The position numbers and the translations under genes are program-made. Of a DNA stretch of 20,377 nucleotides, positions 1 through 6,663 are shown piece after piece (the stretch's first letter is position 1; every line of letters starts with the position of its first letter). This DNA comes from a virus. The notes below the pieces were generated by a model. It saw nothing but the letters and a program-made list of their open reading frames with translations, ran no database searches and had not been told where the DNA came from. The stretch is from positions 1 to 20,377 of the IMG/VR virus record IMGVR_UViG_3300035034_001368. One strand, 5' to 3'.

Positions 1-799
1 CATATCCTGCGGGCCAAGGTACACTCTCTTCATCTCTAAGAATGGGGACATCTAATGTCCCAGGTACCGGAACCAAGTCTGCTCCATCTGGAACTACAAA
101 CCCTGTACACACATTATCATATGTGAATGTCCAAGTAAGAATGCCTTCCCATGAATTTGTTCTAATTGTAGGATTAGAAAGTGACAAGTCTTCGACTTTT
201 GTTACGGCTACATTCTGACCAAAATATGGGGGTGTGACATCTGTTCCGTCACATGTTGGAATAAGCTGATATTCACATATTAGTTCACCAGCATGCTCTC
301 TATATTGAACGTCATATCCTACGCTATAAGGATGCCTCTCTGTTGTCGTAGGTGTCTTTTCACTTGGAAAAAAGGCTTCTAGTGAACCATATGCTCTATC
401 GTATATAGTTATTCCACCTGTAAGCCCTGACCCTATTAGGCCAACACCTGAGCCTTTACCAACTATACCCCTGATATTCTCTGGCAACAAACCAGTATTA
501 TGTGTAAGTGTTATACCCCAATAAGGGTCTCCAGGGAAAGCTGGCGAAGGATTAACTGAAGATAATGACCCACCATTATACGTAGGTACCGTAGAAGCTC
601 CTGTAGGGCTCTCTGAGCGAGGAGTCCAATGGTCCCAAGGGGTTGATGACCCTGCATATGAATTAGGCCATCTAGGCCACGTAGGGTAACCAGGCCAATT
701 TGGTGGTTCACCAATACAAGCATCTACAACTGGCGATAAGACCTCAGAGGGTATGTAAACTTCAAAATCTGAATATTTAGAAGGTATATAACTTGGCAT
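1..799 (-). CDS. Trp-Pro-rich probable virion structural protein, 3' end cut by window edge
   Basis: An open frame starts at the ATG at 797-799 and stays open for 266 codons to the left edge, so the C-terminus is missing. The start lies one base after the stop of the 366-residue gene upstream. An AGG sits about ten bases before the ATG. The N-terminus begins MPSYIPSKYSDFEVYIPSE. Residues 34-46 form a cluster of short Trp-Pro steps (NWPGYPTWPRWP). A Gly-rich stretch follows around residues 108-130. The later part alternates hydrophobic and polar residues, with Thr/Trp runs such as ILTWTFTYDN, suggesting beta structure. I recognise no family. Its place downstream of the Ig-like protein, in the same tight transcription unit, suggests a virion or adhesion protein; that is inference. 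No in-frame stop occurs, so the reading frame is well supported even though the function is not. Confidence 0.75.
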   Translation of the reverse strand, partial: MPSYIPSKYSDFEVYIPSEVLSPVVDACIGEPPNWPGYPTWPRWPNSYAGSSTPWDHWTPRSESPTGASTVPTYNGGSLSSVNPSPAFPGDPYWGITLTHNTGLLPENIRGIVGKGSGVGLIGSGLTGGITIYDRAYGSLEAFFPSEKTPTTTERHPYSVGYDVQYREHAGELICEYQLIPTCDGTDVTPPYFGQNVAVTKVEDLSLSNPTIRTNSWEGILTWTFTYDNVCTGFVVPDGADLVPVPGTLDVPILRDEESVPWPAGY

Positions 800-800
800 C

Positions 801-1901
801 TTATGCAGCCTGTATTAAGAACTTATCAGATATAGGAACTAGATCATCTATGTCGTCTTTAATAGTCAATATAATTTTTGATGTATTTGGAGAATCAACT
901 GTATCATATTCTACGATATACTTCTTGCTCTCATCGTATAGCCCCATTTGAGGCAACAGATAATTCTGAAAAGCATAGTCTATGGTAATCGTAAATGTGT
1001 TTTCATCAATAGATGATGTTAGTACTGGGTCTTCTAAACTAATTATTATCTTATTTGGATACTGGAAGGTAAAGGATACATCTTTTGCAGAAGGATCGAC
1101 TGCTTCTGTAGCATCATCCATCTGTGCGTTCCATGTAGTGTTTTCATAGAACTCTAATATTTGAGACTGTGATAGTTGCTGAGATGTCTCTGCTGCATTT
1201 TCTATTACATGAGATGTAAGAAAGGTACTAAAAGCCTGAGCCTCTGTTTCTCCAAGTCTTGAAAACTCTTCTAGTGTAATTGTGAATTGTTCTGTTACTA
1301 AAAATGGCACATTAGGGTTAATCTCTAATGATATTGTGTCATTTAATTCAAGGATATTATTGTCGTTTAAATCCATAGAATAGTTATCTACGAATACTGC
1401 ATCTTTGGTTAAACTAAACTCTACTGTATGCTGTCCACCACTTAGACTAGACTGTGTTATTACCTCTAGTACATACACTGCATCTTCACTCATTCCTGTA
1501 GAATTAAGTATTACACTTATATTAGAAGGGCCTAATGATGTTGTCTTACTAACAGAGTGGCTAATAGGGGCTAGGCTTTCTCCTATTACTAGATAATAAT
1601 TAGAGTTGGGCTCTAAAAATTCATCTGGCTTTACAGTTAATAGATATCCATCCGCAGTTGCTTCTCCGCTGAATGAAACTGGTATAGTTCCGTATTCGGA
1701 TTCGTCTTGTATCCTATAAACTACATCTGAAAAGTTTGGTACGTCTTGGTCGGAATTGATTCTTACTATAGAAATGTCTGTACTTATATCATAAAAATCA
1801 GGTTCTTCCGAGAAGAGAACCTTAAGAGATTCTCCTACCGGAAGCGATGATAATTGGTCTGCATTGCTAAGTATATCAATTACACTTATAGACTGGGGCA
1901 T
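801..1901 (-). CDS. Probable virion protein with Ig-like (Big_5-type) region
   Basis: This 366-residue protein starts at 1901. The AAGGTG ribosome-binding site before it overlaps the TAA stop of the preceding gene, so the two are translationally linked. The N-terminal region (about residues 20-120) contains the pattern EFLEPNSNYYLVIGESLAP. This resembles the 'L.PNT.Y.v.i...' strand of bacterial Ig-like Big_5/SbsA domains, which are common in phage surface and tail proteins. The rest is rich in Ser, Thr, Asp and Asn with alternating hydrophobics (for example NTFTITIDYAFQNYL), consistent with further beta domains. There is no signal peptide, membrane segment or catalytic motif. It is probably a structural protein of the neck, tail or capsid surface. 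The Ig-like assignment is moderate and the virion assignment rests mainly on context. Confidence 0.8.
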   Translation of the reverse strand: MPQSISVIDILSNADQLSSLPVGESLKVLFSEEPDFYDISTDISIVRINSDQDVPNFSDVVYRIQDESEYGTIPVSFSGEATADGYLLTVKPDEFLEPNSNYYLVIGESLAPISHSVSKTTSLGPSNISVILNSTGMSEDAVYVLEVITQSSLSGGQHTVEFSLTKDAVFVDNYSMDLNDNNILELNDTISLEINPNVPFLVTEQFTITLEEFSRLGETEAQAFSTFLTSHVIENAAETSQQLSQSQILEFYENTTWNAQMDDATEAVDPSAKDVSFTFQYPNKIIISLEDPVLTSSIDENTFTITIDYAFQNYLLPQMGLYDESKKYIVEYDTVDSPNTSKIILTIKDDIDDLVPISDKFLIQAA

Positions 1902-1909
1902 ATTTCACC

Positions 1910-2545
1910 TTATTGGTCTTTAAGTAATGATAATATTGTCGCTCTGTTTTTATTTGCTTTTTCTAGTTCAATTAGTTTTTCAATATCCGAACTTGAAGTC
2001 GCTGCTTCTTTTACCTTAATAGCAACCTGAGTTACATTACCTTTCAATATTTCTCTAAGAGAATCAAGCGGTATCGCAATTGGGTTTTCCTCAGATACAT
2101 TAGGGGCAACTTCTGGCTCAGTTTCTGTAGGTGGCTCGTTTACTAGTCCATCGTCATTTACTTCATCTAAGATGACTGTATCTGCATTTTGACCTGTTAT
2201 TGATGTATCTTGAGTGTCATTATTTTCTGGCTCATCGTCATTTTCAAAAGTAGCCTCTATGATTTCTACGTTAGCATCATTTAAGTCATTGAAGGTCATA
2301 GACTTCTTGAAGCCACAGGCCTCAGATGTTGCTGCTCTAAATTCTTCATTCTTAATAGTTGCTATGATATCTTCTGCTTTTACATCAGATGTAATCTGAC
2401 CAAATACAATAGCTCTAGAAATATGTGCTTTGAAGCTATCATTCCTTCCTGATAAATCTACTTCTTTAGGAGGCTGCCCTCTTCCAAGAGATAGGTCTTC
2501 AACGAACAGGAATGATCCATAGATTAATTCTAAATTAGCTTTCAT
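1910..2545 (-). CDS. Small acidic protein of unknown function, first gene after the capsid terminator
   Basis: The protein has 211 residues. The start at 2545 is preceded by a clear GGAG eight bases upstream (2554-2557). It opens with LELIYGSFLFVEDLSLGRGQ, a compact hydrophobic N-terminal part. About residues 95-150 are acidic and low in complexity, rich in Asp, Glu, Asn and Thr. The C-terminal 60 residues look helical, with heptad-like spacing (SLREILKG, IEKLIELEKANKNRATILSLL). A globular N-terminus, a flexible acidic linker and a C-terminal helix would suit a small head or tail completion protein or assembly chaperone, but I recognise no family. It is the first gene of the transcription unit that follows the terminator at 2600-2638, and it is coupled to the next gene through a shared stop and ribosome-binding site. 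Confidence 0.8.
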   Translation of the reverse strand: MKANLELIYGSFLFVEDLSLGRGQPPKEVDLSGRNDSFKAHISRAIVFGQITSDVKAEDIIATIKNEEFRAATSEACGFKKSMTFNDLNDANVEIIEATFENDDEPENNDTQDTSITGQNADTVILDEVNDDGLVNEPPTETEPEVAPNVSEENPIAIPLDSLREILKGNVTQVAIKVKEAATSSSDIEKLIELEKANKNRATILSLLKDQ

Positions 2546-2563
2546 GTAATTTTCTCCATATGT

Positions 2564-2571
2564 TATTTATA
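2564..2571 (-). promoter_or_regulatory. TATAAATA element identical to the T4 late-promoter core
   Basis: The minus strand reads TATAAATA here, seven bases before the GGAG of the 211-residue gene. This matches the core element of T4-type late promoters, which is recognised by a phage sigma factor. A start 5-6 bases downstream would leave only a very short leader, so the fit is tight. The same eight bases also occur inside genes at about 9898 and 11010, as expected by chance in A+T-rich DNA. Only the intergenic position makes this copy interesting. Confidence 0.3.
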
Positions 2572-2591
2572 CATGTATCCATTATTAGTCC

Positions 2592-2620
2592 ATTATAAGA
2601 AAAAAGGGGGGTCAATGCAA
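2592..2620 (-). promoter_or_regulatory. Possible sigma70-type promoter overlapping the capsid terminator
   Basis: The minus strand has a perfect TATAAT (2592-2597). It lies 17 bases downstream of TTGCAT (2615-2620), a weak three-of-six match to the -35 consensus. The -35 falls in the loop of the terminator hairpin and the -10 just after its U-run, so the terminator and promoter would be physically overlaid. The element would restart transcription for the 211- and 366-residue genes and the partial gene at 1-799. The spacing and -10 are good, but the weak -35 keeps this tentative. Confidence 0.4.
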
Positions 2621-2638
2621 TCACTGACGCCCCCTTTT
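2600..2638 (-). terminator. Intrinsic terminator after the major capsid gene
   Basis: On the minus strand a run of A, then GGGGG, one bulged C (pairing position 2629) and GUCA fold back through a ten-base loop (2615-2624) onto UGAC, CCCCC and U. The stem is about 13 pairs with one bulge. A run of six U follows (2600-2605). It begins 26 bases after the capsid stop codon. The A-run before the stem also pairs with the U-run, so some activity on the opposite strand is possible, but no gene there needs it. Confidence 0.88.
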
Positions 2639-2663
2639 AATATTACCATTTTGCTATTAACTA

Positions 2664-3887
2664 TTATGGTTTTCTTACGATAGCTGAAAGACCAGTAACT
2701 GTAGCTTGTGGTGGTAGTACGATCTCATTTGGATCAACACTAACATTTTTAGCAACAGAAACCCCAAGGCCTTCGTTGAATAGCACCATGCCATATCTTT
2801 CACGAATTTTGATCTTCATGATGTCTCTAGCAGGGTCATTCCACTCTTCACTCATTGGGTCTTCAGAAACAACTATTGCACCAAGCTCATTTGCATCAAG
2901 CATAACAATCGAAGTTGTTTTTGCTACAGGGTCAAATGGTACCATTGGTGTAGGGATAATTCTCAATCCACCAAATGGGAACATGCCAGGCATAGCAATT
3001 GTTGATTGTTGTGTACCAACTCTTTCAGTGTTAGAAGGATCCATGGCTGTAGGTCCTTGCATTCTACCTAAATTTTTCCATACGTCTGGAGTGTTAGGAG
3101 ATACATTATTTGGAAGACCATTGAACCATGAGCCCATTGTTCCACCAGACTGTAAAGCCATTTCTCTAAGATTTGGATCTTTCAGGAATGTAGCCCAAGC
3201 TAATGGGTGACAAAGTACAACATTAGGAGTAAAGCCTCTTTCTAATGTTTTGGCGTACAAGTCAAACATGTCATCAACTGTAAAAGAACCGTTTCCAGAA
3301 CCAGTGATGTCTCGACCTGAAGTTTTACCAATTTCAGAGTTGTCTGGGTTTAAGTTGTCAAAAACAACCACACCCATATTATTGATCATATCAAAGATTT
3401 TTCTTTCTTTGTGTCTTGCCATTGCTCTACCGGCTTGTCTTAAATGCAGTCCGATAACATCCCATTGGCTATATTTAACCATTTCCTCAGTTACTTTCAA
3501 GGCCAAACCAGATTTCCCGATGTTAGCAGTAACTGTTCCGTTACCAACTTGAATCCCGAATTCTGGATATTCTTGGCCTTCTGCCATATCTAACTCGATA
3601 CCGCCGATTGCACCTAAAGTACCAAAAGTAATGGTAGTCCCGTAACCGTCATAATCAATACGATTAAGTAAAGATGTACCAATCAAGTTTGGCTCGATAG
3701 CCTCTTGAACAACTTCACTGATAACTCTCTTAAACATAAGAGGAGCACTAGGAGTTGAGATAGCATCATTAATGCTTAATACGGCACCATTTTGGTCCAC
3801 ACCACCGTTTCGAAAAACGTGACGAAAATTGGAAATCTCGTCTTGGATTTTTAATTCCTCTGGTGTCCATTTGTCTCTAATTATCAT
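2664..3887 (-). CDS. Major capsid protein, HK97 fold
   Basis: The protein has 407 residues, a normal length for this class. It forms the icosahedral shell of the head. The start at 3887 follows AGAGGTAG at a good distance. Residues 40-100 carry the pattern typical of these proteins: a helix (LMFKRVISEVVQEAIEPNLI) followed by strand-loop segments rich in Gly and Thr (TTITFGTLGAIGG). A spine-helix-like region follows (residues 135-170, ending HLRQAGRAMARHKERKIFDM). The C-terminal part has LRIIPTPMVPFDP and IKIRERYGMVLFNEGLGV, resembling A-domain segments of capsid proteins of large myovirus-type phages. It lies downstream of the protease-scaffold gene and one further gene, and a strong terminator follows. 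No large N-terminal delta region is seen, consistent with a scaffold supplied by a separate gene. N-terminal cleavage by the protease is possible but cannot be located. Confidence 0.93.
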   Translation of the reverse strand: MIIRDKWTPEELKIQDEISNFRHVFRNGGVDQNGAVLSINDAISTPSAPLMFKRVISEVVQEAIEPNLIGTSLLNRIDYDGYGTTITFGTLGAIGGIELDMAEGQEYPEFGIQVGNGTVTANIGKSGLALKVTEEMVKYSQWDVIGLHLRQAGRAMARHKERKIFDMINNMGVVVFDNLNPDNSEIGKTSGRDITGSGNGSFTVDDMFDLYAKTLERGFTPNVVLCHPLAWATFLKDPNLREMALQSGGTMGSWFNGLPNNVSPNTPDVWKNLGRMQGPTAMDPSNTERVGTQQSTIAMPGMFPFGGLRIIPTPMVPFDPVAKTTSIVMLDANELGAIVVSEDPMSEEWNDPARDIMKIKIRERYGMVLFNEGLGVSVAKNVSVDPNEIVLPPQATVTGLSAIVRKP

Positions 3888-3903
3888 TATGTATCTACCT
3901 CTA

Positions 3904-4917
3904 TTATCTTAACTGTAGATTAATTCTAACAAGTCCGTAACCACCAGAATAAGTCAATGTATCAGACTTACCTTCAGTTGCAGTACCTGGCATTTTTTCA
4001 AGTTCACCGAAATTGTTATAACGTGTTCGAACTCGATCAAGTAGATCTCTTACCAATCTAGTATCTGTGCTTAGAACTTGTCCAAGAACTTCTGATACAG
4101 GAGTAGTAGAACCATAGCCGTAACCGGCATCATCTGCTGACAATACAAAGTTAGACTGTTCATCATATGTAACGAACATACCAGGTAACACTGTACCTGC
4201 AGCACCAACCATTGCACCCATGCCAGAGAATGGAGCGGCTGCATAGGTTGCATCGTCTTCTACTGTAGGTAATTCGATTTGGTAGTCACATAAGAAAACA
4301 ACTTTATTCTGTAGATTAAAGTTGTATTTATTGAAGTCAATTGGATTTTCTCCATTGCCACCTGGATGAGACCAGTAGTTATACATGGAAACACCAACAG
4401 GGTTTGATACATTTACGTCGATAACAGCACTGTTACCACTTAAATCTAACATATTTTGCACAACAGCTTCACCTGCTACAACAGGGTCGCCAGCTGCGTC
4501 AACAACGCCTCTGTCTACATCTGCTTGAGTGTAAACTGTATAGTCGTTTGGATTAGCCGCAACGTCCGCTATGGCGTCTGCTAAACCAGTACCACCAGCA
4601 CCACCACCGCCATCAAAAGCTGTAATGAATGCTGCCATTTGTTTTTTGAGACCGGCAGGTACTACATAACCATTTGAATCCAACGCTACAACTTTACCAC
4701 CAGAAAGAACAAAATACTCTTCAAAGTACTTGTTAAATCTTACTGCTGCTAAGTAAGGCGCTGGCATGAACTCACCAGCAGGTCTTTGACCTTCGGAGAA
4801 TTCAAAGTTAGGAGTAATGTGGCCCCTTTCGTCATATGTTTTAAAGCTCAGGTTGGCGTAATCAGCTGAATTTGCTGTTCCACCTGTGTGAACTAAACTG
4901 TAAGGATTGTTAGCCAT
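3904..4917 (-). CDS. Probable head-associated structural protein between protease and capsid genes
   Basis: The protein has 337 residues and starts at 4917 after AAGAGGAAAAG. I recognise no named family. The N-terminal half contains FVLSGGKVVALDSNGYVVPAGL, a beta-rich pattern found in several capsid-associated phage proteins. A very Gly-rich turn (DGGGGAGGTG) follows at about residues 101-110, and more Gly/Ala loops appear near residues 230-245. The C-terminus ends in an aromatic beta strand (TLTYSGGYGLVRINLQLR). There is no membrane segment or enzyme motif. Its place between prohead protease and major capsid protein, with only 16 bases to the latter, suggests a head decoration, stabilisation or minor capsid protein. 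That assignment is by context only. Confidence 0.82.
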   Translation of the reverse strand: MANNPYSLVHTGGTANSADYANLSFKTYDERGHITPNFEFSEGQRPAGEFMPAPYLAAVRFNKYFEEYFVLSGGKVVALDSNGYVVPAGLKKQMAAFITAFDGGGGAGGTGLADAIADVAANPNDYTVYTQADVDRGVVDAAGDPVVAGEAVVQNMLDLSGNSAVIDVNVSNPVGVSMYNYWSHPGGNGENPIDFNKYNFNLQNKVVFLCDYQIELPTVEDDATYAAAPFSGMGAMVGAAGTVLPGMFVTYDEQSNFVLSADDAGYGYGSTTPVSEVLGQVLSTDTRLVRDLLDRVRTRYNNFGELEKMPGTATEGKSDTLTYSGGYGLVRINLQLR

Positions 4918-4936
4918 TTCTTACTTTTCCTCTTCT

Positions 4937-5893
4937 TTAAAAAGTGAAATTTTCTGGTATCTGTTTATTATCACGCAACTCTTTCAAATATGCGTTGGCT
5001 GCCACAGTACCTTCTTCTCTGTATTTTTTCTTGTATTCTGCCTTAATAACTTCAGCGTCAACAACTTGTACGTCGTCTCCACCATCGTCGGCATCATTAC
5101 CATCAGAGTCATCGTCTTGGACAGTTCCGTCAGATGCATCATCAAGATTCGCATCGTCTTTAATTCCGTCCGCATTATTGCCATCGTCAGAGTCGTCGTC
5201 ATCTTCGACACCGAAGCCCAGGTCTTCAAGCTTATCAAATAAAGAATCTAAACCACGATCTTCTAGTTTAGTCTTGTATTTGTCATCACCAACTTTATCT
5301 TCAGCAATTAGGATTTGCTTAATTATAACCTTTTTATAGGCTTCTGTCAGCTGTTTATTTTCATCTTCTAGTGCATCCACTTCTAATTCTAAAGCTTCAA
5401 TTCTAGAACCTGAAAAACCATCATTTACTGTAAGCGTTTGTTTTAGTTTATCAACAACTGCGTCACAAATCAATGGTACCAATGCTGGTGCCAGTTGTTC
5501 AACTGCATCTTCTACATTTAGTTTTACTTCTTGCGTATCTGAACCTTGAGAATTCTCTTTTTCTGCAGCTTCTAAGGCATCTTTAACCTCTTCGGCATAT
5601 GCAGCAAGTGCGTCTTCATAGGATACATCTTTGCCAAAAAGTTTAACAAATTTACGATCAAGAACAGGCTTAAGTTCTTTAAGCTCTTCTTTATCAACAT
5701 CTTCGATTGCTTTATATGCAGCTAAGACATGAGCCTTGTCGTTGATAGGTAAGACTCTCTCCTGTGCAAACAAGAAAGATGTTTTTCTTAACTTATCGTA
5801 ATCTTCGTCACTTAATGCACAAGAGTCTAAACCTAATGCAGCAAGAGCATCTTGGGTAAGTTTTGCTTTTGCTAGTAAGTCTTCTAGTTTCAT
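4937..5893 (-). other. Possible nested in-frame scaffold product from internal start Met253
   Basis: Inside the protease-scaffold gene, ATG at 5891-5893 (Met253) is preceded by AGGAGAT at 5903-5909. The motif is followed by nine bases before the ATG, a strong Shine-Dalgarno. The product would be 318 residues: the helical, acidic, coiled-coil half without the protease. In-frame internal starts that make scaffold from a protease gene are established, as in lambda C/Nu3. The boundary falls just after the protease domain ends, which supports the idea. No experimental evidence is visible in the sequence itself. Confidence 0.5.
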
Positions 5894-6649
5894 TTCGGAA
5901 CTATCTCCTGTATCAATTTCATAGTCTAATATTTCGAGTCTATGCTCGATAAAATCTGAATCTTCAAATGAATCAGATATAACTTCAGAGTCTGCATGTG
6001 GGTCTGCTGGGGAATTAACGTATGAAACTTCGCTAAAGTCCATAAGACCTCCAACGTAGAAAACTTCTTCTCCATCAACGGTATCGCCTCTAAAGTGGTC
6101 GCATGGCTCATCTGACATTTTGTCAGTTCCGCATGCGCTGCATACTGCTGAATCAACTCCACCACTAATAGATACTGTAAGAAATCTCTTATCAAGTATC
6201 TTATCAATAGCATCTTCGTCATTAATTTCAGCAATTAATTCTGTGTGGCCTAAGCCTTTATAATCTTCTGCTAGATAAATCTTGCTCTTAATGAACTTTT
6301 TAACGTCATCAACTAGCTTAACAGGATTTTCTGTATTCTTAATAGTGTCAATTATTCCACCCTTCAGGTCTTCATAATCAACGTATCTTGACTCTATTAC
6401 TCTTCCTATTGGAGATTGATAACTGTCATGATTTACTTGAACTGGCTTATTGTAAGGTTCAACAAAGGATTCAACGCCATCCGCCATACCTTTTGGAGTA
6501 TAGAAGAATTGGTTCTTGTTAACAAAACCAGAATGAGAAGCCTCAATCTTTACCTTGAGCTTCTTAATCTTATTGCCAGCAGCCTTATCTTTAAGGTCTG
6601 CTACAGCAGAATCGCTAAGTTGTACATTAATTTTAAACTGTCTTTTCAT
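4937..6649 (-). CDS. Prohead protease (S78-like) joined to a scaffold-like C-terminal region
   Basis: This 570-residue protein is far longer than a stand-alone prohead protease (about 200). Residues 1-225 match the S78 prohead protease pattern: VNHDSYQSPIGRV (catalytic His74), LTVSISGG (Ser160, or Ser162) and DFSEVSYVNSPADP (probable third residue Glu207). Between Ser and Glu lies a Cys/His knuckle, C170-x2-C173-x9-C183-x-H185. From about residue 250 it is helical and charged, with a coiled coil near 415-450, an Asp-rich segment at 481-527 and a basic helix at 534-560. Long, acidic, coiled-coil and basic-ended proteins are typical of scaffolds. It would assemble the procapsid and cleave scaffold and capsid precursors on maturation. 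Met253 follows a strong internal ribosome-binding site, so a separate scaffold product is likely. The gene sits between portal and capsid genes, the usual place. Confidence 0.9.
   Translation of the reverse strand: MKRQFKINVQLSDSAVADLKDKAAGNKIKKLKVKIEASHSGFVNKNQFFYTPKGMADGVESFVEPYNKPVQVNHDSYQSPIGRVIESRYVDYEDLKGGIIDTIKNTENPVKLVDDVKKFIKSKIYLAEDYKGLGHTELIAEINDEDAIDKILDKRFLTVSISGGVDSAVCSACGTDKMSDEPCDHFRGDTVDGEEVFYVGGLMDFSEVSYVNSPADPHADSEVISDSFEDSDFIEHRLEILDYEIDTGDSSEMKLEDLLAKAKLTQDALAALGLDSCALSDEDYDKLRKTSFLFAQERVLPINDKAHVLAAYKAIEDVDKEELKELKPVLDRKFVKLFGKDVSYEDALAAYAEEVKDALEAAEKENSQGSDTQEVKLNVEDAVEQLAPALVPLICDAVVDKLKQTLTVNDGFSGSRIEALELEVDALEDENKQLTEAYKKVIIKQILIAEDKVGDDKYKTKLEDRGLDSLFDKLEDLGFGVEDDDDSDDGNNADGIKDDANLDDASDGTVQDDDSDGNDADDGGDDVQVVDAEVIKAEYKKKYREEGTVAANAYLKELRDNKQIPENFTF
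5903..5909 (-). promoter_or_regulatory. Internal Shine-Dalgarno for the nested scaffold start
   Basis: The minus strand reads AGGAGAT, in frame over the codons for Thr-Gly-Asp, ahead of the Met253 codon at 5891-5893. It is stronger than the site before the full-length gene, which shows only AGAG near 6649. That imbalance would fit more scaffold than protease. Confidence 0.5.
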
Positions 6650-6663
6650 ATCTCTGTTATAAG

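Noticed and set aside
511-723. Minus-strand open frame of 70 codons at the left end
   Set aside because: It is in a different frame from the 266-codon frame that covers 1-799 and follows the preceding gene by one base. The longer frame is the real gene.
2776-3210. Plus-strand open frame of 144 codons inside the capsid gene
   Set aside because: It is opposite a highly confident major capsid gene and has no ribosome-binding site or domain pattern.
4944-5339. Plus-strand open frame of 131 codons, Ser-rich
   Set aside because: The Ser/Pro richness is the complement of Asp/Glu-rich codons in the scaffold region. There is no independent support for expression.
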